Assembly: GCA_030248135.1 (NCBI GenBank) | Contig: JASANC010005454.1 | Span: forward strand, 1-64,000 | From: Theristus sp. LFF4_11 | Taxonomy: Eukaryota; Nematoda; Chromadorea; Monhysterida; Xyalidae | Length of the DNA stretch: 64,000 nt | Reading direction: 5' to 3' | Shown here: piece by piece, positions 54,901-64,000 of the stretch | Layout of the letters: the number at the start of each line of letters is the position of its first letter | Numbering within the stretch: position 1 is the stretch's first letter | The notes under the pieces: generated by a model | The model's input: the letters and a program-made list of their open reading frames with translations, nothing else | Told to the model about the DNA's origin: nothing | Databases searched by the model: none | Program-made: the position numbers and the translations under genes

Positions 54901-57900
54901 CTCTGCGCGACGTATCGCTTCCGATATGACAAGAGCTACAAACGAAACAATTTATGCCGCATGTTGTTTCCACAAACTCTTAAACGAGCGTTTGTTATTT
55001 TTTGAGTTTGATTTGCTTTTCATCATATTTACGCGCAGTAAAAAAGTACGGCAATCAAAATGAAAAGAGTCGAAATAAAGGTTCGTGCGCCGAACTAAAA
55101 ACAGAGAAAAACTGAATACACAGATCCCGTGCAGAAGAAACACAACAATAAGTATAAAATAACATAAGCGGTTACGATTAGTTATCTACAAGACGCTGAC
55201 CACATGTTGCAGCAGTAGTTTACACAGCAAGCCAGTTACAACATATCCACTGTTAGCAGTTTTGGCGAGAACACATGATTCAGTTAGTTGAATTTCTGGT
55301 GCTGTCTTTGTACCTTATTTTTTTGGTTTTTTCTTGCCGCGCTTTTGTTGTTTCTGTTGCTGCTGCTGTTGTTGATCTCCTTCCATCGGTTTAAGCTGAA
55401 TATGATGTTCCGGGTCCATTGTGCCCTGATACACTTGCTCGTTAACCTTTAGGCGAATTAATGGCTGTCCATCGGAAGTAGTTGCACCTGAGATAGTGGC
55501 GATAACTTGCACGTTCATGGCAACTTACCAAGGCTGTCTGTGTTTGTGAAGCCTAAATTTGCTGATATTCTACAACAAAACGTGGCGGTGCAACATTCTC
55601 GTTAAAGAAAGTTTTGTGTGCTACAGAAAAGTTTGAAAAGACCACCGATGTCACAACAGCCGGAGCAAATGCGTTTTTGTTGTGAAATAACGGCTATGAA
55701 AGTTTGCATTCACAAGTCACAGAAAATTTAAGCACACTACTTTTACAACAATCGCAATACAACATCAAAATGAGAATTCAGAACGGATTTGGAAAAACAA
55801 CAAAAACAAAATAACTAAAGAAAACAGAAAGTAGGTGTGCATTTGTAGAAACCGAGTGAAAGCGCACGGAGTCAGAAAGAGCAGAGCACTAGGTGCCATT
55901 CAAACGGTGCTAAACTTGCTTCAACATGCTTGATTTAAAAACGAATGAACTGCACTTAAACAATTATTATCGTCGCTGTTCAACGGTTTTGATGAGTGGT
56001 TGAACCCCGCAGTACTTGTTACCACTAAAAAACAAAATTTTCTCACACTAACCCGATTCAGGACTGACGTCGCCTGGCATTTCTTTGCTTTCAACCGTCT
56101 GAACCGTTTCCACTTTGCTAGGATCCACATCTCCTGAAAAAAAACATTTGTTATACCTTTTAAAATGTTTGAATATGAATGAGCAATTTAGATTTTTTAA
56201 AACTTTAGCGTTGTGCGGTCATGGTAAAAGTTTCAATATCTTTTTGTGTTTCAAAGCATGTAGAAATCCCGCAAAGACGAAAAAGCCCAAAAAACTAATC
56301 CTACTACCACAACAGAAACAACTCTAACATCTGCTCTAGAAAGGAGAAGGATAAGGCTTGCTTTTATGGCATAATACAGAATGAAAATAAACCGCCTAAA
56401 GTAACAGAGTAATGCAGTTTTGGAAAAAAACTTCCTGAAGCGTTCGTTTGGACAACATGTAATAATAGTGCTCTTTACAACAACAGGACGATGCGACGAC
56501 AGATAGGATCAATGAAACTGATTTAAAAAAGCTAAGCAAATCTTCAGTTCAGCATTGGTTTCGTCGCAGGGTGGAATACTATGAGATGGCCTTCGTCTGA
56601 AGATGAGGTACTGACCTCCTTCAAGCGTTGTTCGCGTGGTTGTAACGATGCGTGTCACCTTCTTGGACACCACCACATTGCCATGTTCATCAATAAAGCC
56701 TTCTTCCAGTGATTCCCGCTCTTGTTGCGTGGTTACTGAAATCAGAAACGCCACTTCCGCCAACGCACTCAACATTTTTGGGACAGGAGATTTCATGAGT
56801 AAAAAGCAGATGGACGCAATGAGATAGTTAAAACCGCAATATACGTGACAGCGCAAGCGGTATGTGTAACTGGAAACTATCCAACAAATTTAAAATCCAG
56901 TAATTAAAGCAACTTAAAGAAGCCTGTGATGGTTTAAATGTTGTGAAGCAAACAGAGATACAGAGGAGGTTCATAAAGTTCTGTTAGACCAAGTGCATAA
57001 CATGTATATTCAAGCAACAATCCCTAATTGAATAGAAAAAGCGGTCGGGTTCGATTTTAAAATTAGCAACAAAAACACAACAAACAATTATTTGCAAAGC
57101 ACTATTAGCAAAAAGCCGTGAATGCCAATGGTGCGCACTACATTTTAACCAGCAAAACCATATTGTACATGGTTGTTCGTCATGTCCCGTAGTGACCGAC
57201 GAAAGGTGTCGAGCAAGAGCAGCTTGATGTTGCATTAAGGCCTCCGGTGTGATCGCTCCGTACACTGGCAGTTGAATGTGCGCAACAGACGATTTCACCT
57301 GTCGATTGTGATGTGCCCGTAGCTCCATGCGCATTTCGCAGCCATCGCCCGCCTCTTTCAAGGCTTCGCGCGCTGCTGTTGATTGATTTTTAAAAGCACT
57401 GTTGGACTCAAGCGCTTTCAATTGTTCATGCAATTGTTCTAAGGTCATCGGTGTTGGCAACGCTGTTCCGGGTAACACTGGTGTTATGCCACCGTTCACA
57501 AGTTGTCCGTCAAAAATTCCATGGATCACGAACATGTGTCCACTAGCTTCCGTTTTCACGCTATGCCGCAATATGGGAGGAACTTTTGCAATCGGTTTGA
57601 GCGCATTGTCGGTTGGCGTCTGTTGTAGCTCATTATAAGGTTGATGGTATTTTTCACCAGATACTGTATTAACTTCATGCTGGCTGGAGTATTGTTTCTC
57701 GCTTACAGTTTTGGACTCAGCTGTGAGTTTTGAATCCGCAGAATACGAGCTGCTGTTCATCGCGGAATTTGAAATGTCTTTTGGCCAATGCTCACTGCCT
57801 GCACTGTTGATGCTGACGGACATCTTATTTTGTTTCGACGAAGCACTTTTATTTTCGATAATCGTTGTTTGCGATGTGGCGCCAGAGGAAATTTGCGAGT

Positions 57901-60900
57901 CAGTCATTTCAAGTGCAGCTAGAAGGTTATCAACATCATCGGAAGTTATGTTTGGCTCAGGGGTGTGTTTTTTCGCCAACTCGGTTTCCTTTGCCGACAC
58001 CACGCAGCTGCGGCTGACTTCTTTTGACGATATTGCGTATGTTTTACTTGTTTTGGTTCCAGTTGAAGTGGTAATAACTTCAACAGTGTTTGTTGGAGAT
58101 TTTTCTCCTGGCTGATGATCAGACATTATGGGTAGCACAACTGAAACGAAGCACCAAATCTTTTAACTTTTACTAGGTCTAACAACACGTTTTTAGGCAA
58201 TTACTTCATAATCCAAGAAGATCAGCCAGCAGCAAGTCAAAGTTCTCAAAATTGGTAGTATTGGAAAGCAAGAAATAAAAGCACAGACCTTGAACACTGT
58301 GCAGTTACGCAATAAAAGGGTCTTCAATGCGGCCAAGCTTCAAGGGTTTGTTTGGTGTAATTTTCCGACGTTGTATTTTCCAAGTGAACTTTCTGTCTGC
58401 ACACCAAGTTTATCGCTGTTTAGGTTCCATTCGGTTCCATTTTACACAAAGCTCTAAAATGTTTCGCAGCCGCGTTCTTTGTCTGTTCAGTTTCTTGCTC
58501 CCAAATGCAGCTGCTGTTTCGTTTTGCTCTACCGCTCAACACACAAAAACACAAATGTGTACTGCTTCTTGCTTTTTGAGGAAGTTCGTCATTGATACCA
58601 GCCGTATAATGTCGCGCACACACAGTACATGTATACATATGCATCATCGGTTCACTTTGTCATTTGAAACCGCAGTTTCAAGAATAGACTCGTATGTTTT
58701 CTGAAAATGGTGTTTATTACTTTTTACAACTATATGATGGCACCCAAAGTTGTGTTACAATCACTAACTGCACTGCATGACCATTATTAACAATTGTTGA
58801 TGAAAGTCCATCGCTTGGATATATAAAAACTTTCATTCTGAAATACGCTTCAAAAGAATGGCGCTGCTTTATCGGTTACTTTGTGATTAAAGAGTTATAA
58901 ACATTACCAAGGAAAGCTTGGAGATATCAAAGATTATCAAAAATTAGGAAGAATTTGGGGCTGCTTTTGAATTAGGAACAAACACACGGCTATACTCAGA
59001 TTAAACTATGATTGCACACAACACGGACACTGCATTTTGTTCTACTAAATGCACGCAGTTCAGTTATTCCACTACAACTCATTCGCACACCGACACACCT
59101 TTTCTGCTTTGACCGTCTTCGTATTGGTCAGACACAAGAACGACAGGCGCAAGTTGCTCCGAGTCAAACTGGTGTTCCAACAAACGACCGTTAATTTCCA
59201 CAGCACCTACGGGCTCCAGGGTATCAGTTTCTTCGGTGTACTGTTCAGTACGAAGCTCTGATTCGATTCCTGGTTCTGGATGCACGATCCAAGTCGTAAC
59301 ACCGCTTAATCTTGGCTCTAGAACGGCAACTTCTTTATTTGGTTCTGGTTCAGAAGCGAGACTGGATTCTGCGGTCGATGCTTGCGCAAAGATTATCGAA
59401 CGTCGTCTTCTACCGTCGACAGTGACTGTTGAGGAGTCTTTGTTTGCTGTGGCCAATGCGTGAATGTTAAGTGTCACCTCTTTTACTGGGACATTCGCTG
59501 GCACGTTCACAATTTGATCGTCGGATTTTTTAGTTGAATCGGTAGTCGATTTCAGTTTATTGCCCGGTGCAGTTCTTGGATCACGTTTTAATTTTTGTAA
59601 ACCGTCCGAATTGTTCTGTTGCTCTTTAGTTGTATCTGGCACAGCTTTCGTAACGTGCACCGTCTGTAGCCGCAGTTTATTCAATTTATTTGTTTCCGAC
59701 TGTTCTTCAAACTTTTTTTGGAGCGATTCTGATCCATTTCGTGGTGGCACTTCTGGTTTCTCCGTTGATTTTTGTCCGCTCTTTTTTATAGTTGTGGAAA
59801 CTTCTTTGGAAACTTCTTCCTTACGTTCAGTTTTGTTTTTCGAAGCTTCAGCAGCTGGTTTGCTAGCAAAATTTTTGCTCTCTAGACTTTCTGGTTGAGT
59901 TATTTTTGGAGCAATTTGCGATGATTTTTCTGGCGCTTTTGACGGTTTCTGTTCACCTTGTACTTTTGCTGCAAGGTGTTTTGTACGACGCATTTTGACA
60001 GGTTGGATCTCTTTGGTCGCATGGTCTTTCGCTAAAATGTACAGTGCTATATAATACATGTAGCTGCAACAAAAAAGCATAACGCAATAATGATTGATAC
60101 AATAAACAAAAAATAATAATATGCAGCAGCTAAAGACAGAGATTAATAATTTAGGCAAGCTTAAACTAAACAAAACAATGTCGTTGCATGATTCTGAGCA
60201 ATTTGTCAGCGCATATAAAAGCTTTAAAAGTTTTTTGCTCATTACTGTGTATACCTGAGCAAGCTTGCTCACAAATTACTCGCAATGCGTGCAAACCAAA
60301 GTAGGTATATCAGAAAGTGTGCAAAAAAGTGTGGGTATGCGTTTGTTCCCAAAATGCCGACATGAAAGAGATCACGTGCACTTCTTGTGAGAAACGGAAA
60401 AACATTGAAACAAGAATTTGACGAGTGCATGAACTGATGTCGAAATCGGTACGCCAAACTAATTTCATTTGTAATTTATCAATTAAAAAACAATAAAACA
60501 GGAGAACCTTTGAAAACAGAATTTACCTCCAGACTTTGCGTCTTGACCGCGTGCAACTTCAACAACCGTGTCGCCACTTTGCTCAGAACCCTCAACGCTC
60601 TGCTGAGCACTGGTCGTCGTCGTAGTCGTACGTTCCTGCCATGATTCAACGCCAGTGGACGTCGCTTCGCCGGGTTCAACATGTCGCGCCGTCACTTGCT
60701 CTGAAATGTACGGTCAAATGTTAAAATGATTTGCATATTCAATCTATCAGTGAGCTGGACACTCCAAACGATACCATTGCAAACACGGTCATTTGGCAGG
60801 CAAGGTGCAAAGTGAGCCAAACGCGCAGTTCTTTTTTCTTTTTATTCTATATCTGCAAATTGGCTCCCTTTGTTGTTTTAACAACGGTGAAATTCTACCA

Positions 60901-63803
60901 TATTTTTCAAATTAAAGACCGTCAAGCTTTCTTTTCATGTTATCAACTTAGTCCAAAATTCTCAGCTAATTTCACCGAAGTTTAGTTTGAGTAACAGACT
61001 GCAAAAAGTTAGGCAGTAAGCGGGTGCATACAAAAGATCAGTAGTGCCTCAAGTGGATCCAATGCACCCAAGAACTGCAACTTTCAATGTTAGTTTGTTT
61101 GGTTGTGTTAGAAAGTTTGGGCAGATAACTTCACAGGTGTTTCTAAGCTATGCACAACATATGTATGTTTGACTGCATTTCAGTTTCTGCTGGGTATTGA
61201 TGCAATAGAAACGAAATACGCAACGAATGGTTGAAACAATATTTAGCAAACCGATGAGAATGTGACAGATTAAATGAAAGAAGAGAGTTTTTATTGCCTT
61301 AATAATAGACTAATGATTTTGAACCAAAATCATGAATACAGCAAACAGTAGGAAAATGAAAGAGTGACATAAGAATGGAAGCTGGAAATGAACTTTTATT
61401 GTTATCAAACAAGCATAATTTTGCAAGCACGGAATTCAAACTGCCGAATGCAGTGCACATAAACATAAAACACCCAACAAATAAAAAGCGACGTGTGCAA
61501 ACAAAAAGAACACAAAACTTTGGCAAACAAACGTGAACGTGGACACAGAGCGGCAAGCAATAATGAAAATGGATGCAATTGGAAGCCCAGACAGCAGAAC
61601 GATGTGCCATTCACAGTGCGCTCACCTTCCTCTCCTTCCGCTTGTGCCGTGTCGAGCTCTGGAACGACTCGCTGATCTTCGTGTGAGCCCTCCTTTTTGT
61701 CCATTTCTCTGTCATAATCAGCGATATGGTCGGCCAACTGTTGCAGCTGCTCATCACGATCACCAACGGGCTCAGGTGCAGCAGCAGCGTCACCACGATC
61801 GCCCTGTTCTGCATCGCCAAAGTCAAAGTCGACCTCTCGACTTCGTCTGGTGACAATGATCTCTTCATGTGTGGTTGCTTTCTGCTGGTCATCATAGTCG
61901 TACACTTGCGTTGCGCCGGGCGTTGGTGATCGCGCCTGCACAGTGCCGTCGTCTGCTTTCTGTAGCGACACGGGCGCATGCACGTCAGCAGCGTAATCGT
62001 CAGGCGGGGGCGTGTGACTGCGAGCTGGCGATTCTTGACCGACAGCGTCATCTGACGGCGATGGTGGGCCACTTTCTCGGTGGTGATGAACATCGGAAAG
62101 CTCTCCGGGCGGTGTAGGTGTGTGCGTCGGAGCGTCAGCAAGCCGTTGCGGAGTTGGCGATGGAGTCCGCGAACGTTCCTCCATCGGGCCAACGGATTCC
62201 GGTTCAGTTTCACCTTCTCGTGTCGTTGTGATCAGCGTTGTGGTGGTTGTGGTTGTCGTGGTGATGGTGCGCCGTGTACCATCCTCGTCCTCTTCCACTT
62301 CAACATTACGATTTTGTTGTTGATCGCGGGACACGGTTACTTGAGGTTGTTCTTGCCATTCTTGCTGTGTGAATTCTTGCGGTGGACTACGATGCTGAGG
62401 AACCGGCGGTGGCGTCGGTGATTTGCGTGAGATTTCGACAATGGTCGGTGGAGATTCGGATCGGGCAACAAGTTCCGGCTGAGCGTCAGGTGACTCCGGT
62501 TGTGCGACATTGTTTTGTTTCTCTTCAATAAGCTGCTCCGTGACATCACGCACTTGTTGCATGTGCTCTTCGATGATCGATTCGACTTTCTCGGCGCCTG
62601 CATGATCTTTCTCAGGTCCTTCGATGATTTCATATTCTTTCGCTAGTTCAATCACTGAAGCATCTGGCTCAGGCGTTGGTTCATAGTGCTGTAGCAGTTC
62701 TGCAAGGTCGCTGTCCGGTTTTGGAGATTCCGTTCTTTCTTCTGGTTTGTGATGTTCTTCAACAATGGCTGTTTCGTCAACGATTGCTGTAGCTCTGTCG
62801 TTTATATCTGTGAAAAGGTTACAAAAAAGCTGTTCAACGTCTGACATAAGAAATCAGAAAAAGATTTCAGGTTTCCAATAGCTTCAGAAGAATATGTGTG
62901 TAATCGATCGAAAGTTGTATCGAACATCAGAGGCAAACTGACATGTGCTTTTTAAATAACCTGAACTTGAACTGTTCGGAAAGTCAGTCTCAAATCTTAA
63001 TTATATGAAGTCCACCACCACCACCATAATTAATAAACAATACATGCACAACGAAAAACTACCATAACTTAAAATCCACGATAAAAATCGAACGATTTCT
63101 ATACAACAACTAATAGCAAAAAGCATAATGTGCATACTGTGGTTTCGTATTTTTTGTTCCTGTGAACATTATCGACTACTCGAAATAAACAATTAAAATT
63201 AAAGTGCCGAATTAAATCACATCCCGAATCATCAGCTCGAAAGTTCAAGAAATTTAAACACGATGGCTTTACGTTTTATATGAAAAACAATTGGGAAAGT
63301 TGTTGTAATGAAAACAGAAAGGAAGAGTAAAGATTGTCAGTATGAAAGAACAAGCAAAGTTACTCTTATAGCAAGTTTTAATTCCATTTTAATTCCATGG
63401 TAGCCAATTGCTGTTATTGAAATCGAGAAGTAATGGGAACATTTGAATATCCACGAAACTTTCCAACACAAGTGCACATAACGTACCACGCTCTGGTGAA
63501 GCGGGAGGGGTTATTTCGGGATGTTTTTGTTCGTTTTCTCGTGTTGCCGTCATGGTGACTGTGGTGTGCCGTGGCGGCGGCGACGGCTGAAAACATCGAG
63601 GTTTTTGTATTTGGTTTGATCAAGAAACTAATGAAATTTACACAAGTCGTCCAACTGAACTACTTCGGAGCACACGGATCAGGTGTTTCAGAAAGTGAAT
63701 TTCTGCCGTGAACAAGAATACAATTTATCACAAATTATACCGGTGTTTTTCGCTCGGGTGACTCGGCATCGGGCGGTTGTTCACGAGTGACCGTTCGAGT
63801 TTC
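42943..63803 (-). CDS. Giant ankyrin-like protein, C-terminal part (5' end beyond the window)
   Basis: Nine exons: 63803-63741, 63586-63487, 62807-61626, 60700-60527, 60031-59099, 58140-57169, 56735-56616, 56133-56053, 54935-42943; about 5,205 codons plus stop, every junction in phase. No complete domain is seen. The exons encode Ser/Thr/Glu/Pro-rich, Thr-run-rich sequence (RRTITTTTTTTTT, QERTTTTTTSAQQ). A conserved-looking piece GFIDEHGNVVVSKKVTRIV resembles the regulatory tail of ankyrins. The final 12-kb exon is acidic and repetitive. Metazoan giant neuronal ankyrins (UNC-44 AO13, Drosophila Ank2-XL, vertebrate 440/480-kDa forms) each use one enormous exon behind the spectrin-binding and death domains. 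I infer the same here, with ankyrin repeats and ZU5 to the right of 64,000. Reading through the 59099 donor gives a stop at 59079, a possible short isoform. Another giant cytoskeletal protein remains possible. Confidence 0.72.
45250..48400 (-). repeat. Coding repeat array B: about 11 units of 103 residues (309 bp)
   Basis: The unit core is ELSFTEKIASAAVAAYEDIK, then ERLEGESDEELVTEKTDENL, then GYSEKEDTEQYIAEQKSETV. The central units recur every 309 bp (306 where one codon is lost). Units 2-4 (about 48,090-47,170) and 5-7 (about 47,168-46,243) are nearly identical as triplets, a higher-order duplication of about 0.92 kb. Outer units (before 46,100 and after 48,100) are diverged. All indels keep frame. 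Each unit has an amphipathic Ala-rich helix and an acidic half. Confidence 0.95.
50220..52270 (-). repeat. Coding repeat array A: about six units of roughly 115-130 residues
   Basis: Units start at VCDEDST (or VCEDDST) near 52,250, 51,865, 51,490, 51,150, 50,770 and 50,395. They continue ...ETTTEVVT..., SDDEHEA, ET-GQVE-E-EQ, SAEI-E, TTELIHDV-QQ. They are more diverged than array B and of unequal length, so older. Alternate units are most alike: the SESQTSAEIADDHIAELASP block occurs twice. Confidence 0.85.
55315..55518 (-). CDS. Small open frame in the last ankyrin intron, unknown function
   Basis: 67 codons, ATG at 55518, stop at 55315, on the same strand as the host gene. The protein starts MNVQVIATISGATTSDGQPL, continues with IRLKVNEQVYQGTMDPEHHI, and ends in a Gln run and a Lys-rich tail. 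A GTAAGT donor lies 12 nt before the ATG, so an upstream non-coding exon is not joined by reading through. An in-frame stop just upstream rules out an exon of the ankyrin in this frame. The ordered, non-low-complexity first 45 residues suggest a real small protein nested in the intron. I do not recognise the family. Confidence 0.45.
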   Translation of the reverse strand: MNVQVIATISGATTSDGQPLIRLKVNEQVYQGTMDPEHHIQLKPMEGDQQQQQQQKQQKRGKKKPKK

Positions 63804-64000
63804 CTAAATTGGCAATAAGAATTGTTTCTGACGTTTACAACAACAACACAATTTTAAAGGCGCGTTTAGCAATTAGTTTTTTGTGCGTACGCACGGACAC
63901 GACACGTAAAAAATGGCCACGCGGTTTAGAAATCGTGTCGTGTGTACTATCTTAATGCATTACGGACACGATTAGTTTGCGCACGGGATTTAGAACGACG
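63804..64000. other. Intron of the ankyrin-like gene, right edge
   Basis: Continues beyond the window. It contains imperfect GGACACGA/TCGTGTC inverted motifs (about 63,893-63,975). No exon is recognised. Confidence 0.4.

Larger units (their letters stand above)
42943..54935 (-). other. Giant terminal coding exon (11,993 bp)
   Basis: A single uninterrupted frame of 3,996 codons plus stop. The acceptor TTTGTAG precedes 54935; the frame stays open upstream of the first internal ATG (54735), so that ATG is not the start. Order of content: acidic segment with NRIRAFEQF; Gly/Ala-rich hydrophobic segments at about 53,600-53,515, 52,380-52,285, 50,080-49,985 and 48,670-48,470; repeat array A; STS-rich linker; repeat array B; paired FERLEREV motifs (about 44,690-44,520); and an end with EEFETVDTEGNTTKTIVRRL. 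Composition is Glu/Thr/Ser-dominated throughout, with no globular domain recognised. Confidence 0.9.

Noticed and set aside
58126..58138. ATG in MSDHQPGEKS as a gene start
   Set aside because: The exon reads in phase from an acceptor at 58141-58142 and continues the ankyrin-like frame (VLPIMSDHQ), so this Met is internal.
62808..62847. ATG in MSDVEQLF as a gene start
   Set aside because: A TTTTCACAG acceptor at 62808-62810 joins the preceding exon in phase; the ATG lies in the intron.
1..64000. CRISPR array, rRNA or tRNA genes
   Set aside because: I looked for regular spacer arrays, rRNA-like blocks and tRNA A/B-box patterns and saw none. The regular 309-bp periodicity is coding, not CRISPR. 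A tRNAscan run would be needed to exclude a diverged tRNA.

Overview
This is a metazoan nuclear window. Compact multi-exon genes with short introns, metazoan-wide protein families and the absence of bacterial gene structure show this. Several genes have an intron-acceptor-like TTTCAG just before the ATG and operon-like spacing. That, with a giant-tailed ankyrin-like gene, fits a protostome with spliced-leader trans-splicing (a nematode or a relative), but I cannot fix the taxon. I modelled ten genes by hand from homology, reading phase and splice sites. All ten keep an open frame across every junction.

Layout. 0-1.4 kb: nested non-autonomous DNA transposons. 1.6-10.1 kb, all plus strand: TMEM115 (Golgi), an F-box/LRR protein, mitochondrial ribosomal protein S21, and TUSC2/FUS1. 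10.7-24 kb, all minus strand: LACTB, an ICAP-1 (ITGB1BP1) PTB protein, endo-alpha-1,2-mannosidase (MANEA, GH99) and PRCC. 24.1-34.4 kb: a transposon graveyard made of two insertion towers. I could resolve it level by level because nearly every element carries an 8-bp target duplication and terminal inverted repeats. 34.5-37.9 kb, minus: a SPEC3/STUM-family membrane protein. 37.9-42.9 kb: AT-rich sequence without a gene I can support, probably including the 3' UTR of the next gene. 42.9-64 kb, minus: the 3' part of a very large gene, most likely a giant neuronal ankyrin (UNC-44-like). It ends in one exon of about 12 kb and continues beyond the right edge.

The genes do not form one pathway. The main unusual signals are these: (1) at least five families of non-autonomous hAT-like elements that repeatedly insert into one another, two of them full of long G/C homopolymers; (2) a 12-kb coding exon with two in-frame repeat arrays and recurring Gly/Ala-rich hydrophobic segments inside a strongly acidic tail; (3) three same-strand gene pairs with a poly(A) signal followed about 130-145 bp later by an acceptor, suggesting operons; (4) TMEM115 and TUSC2 about 5 kb apart, genes that are also neighbours in human 3p21.3; (5) many 5' splice sites with GTT instead of GTA/GTG, and one GC-AG intron.
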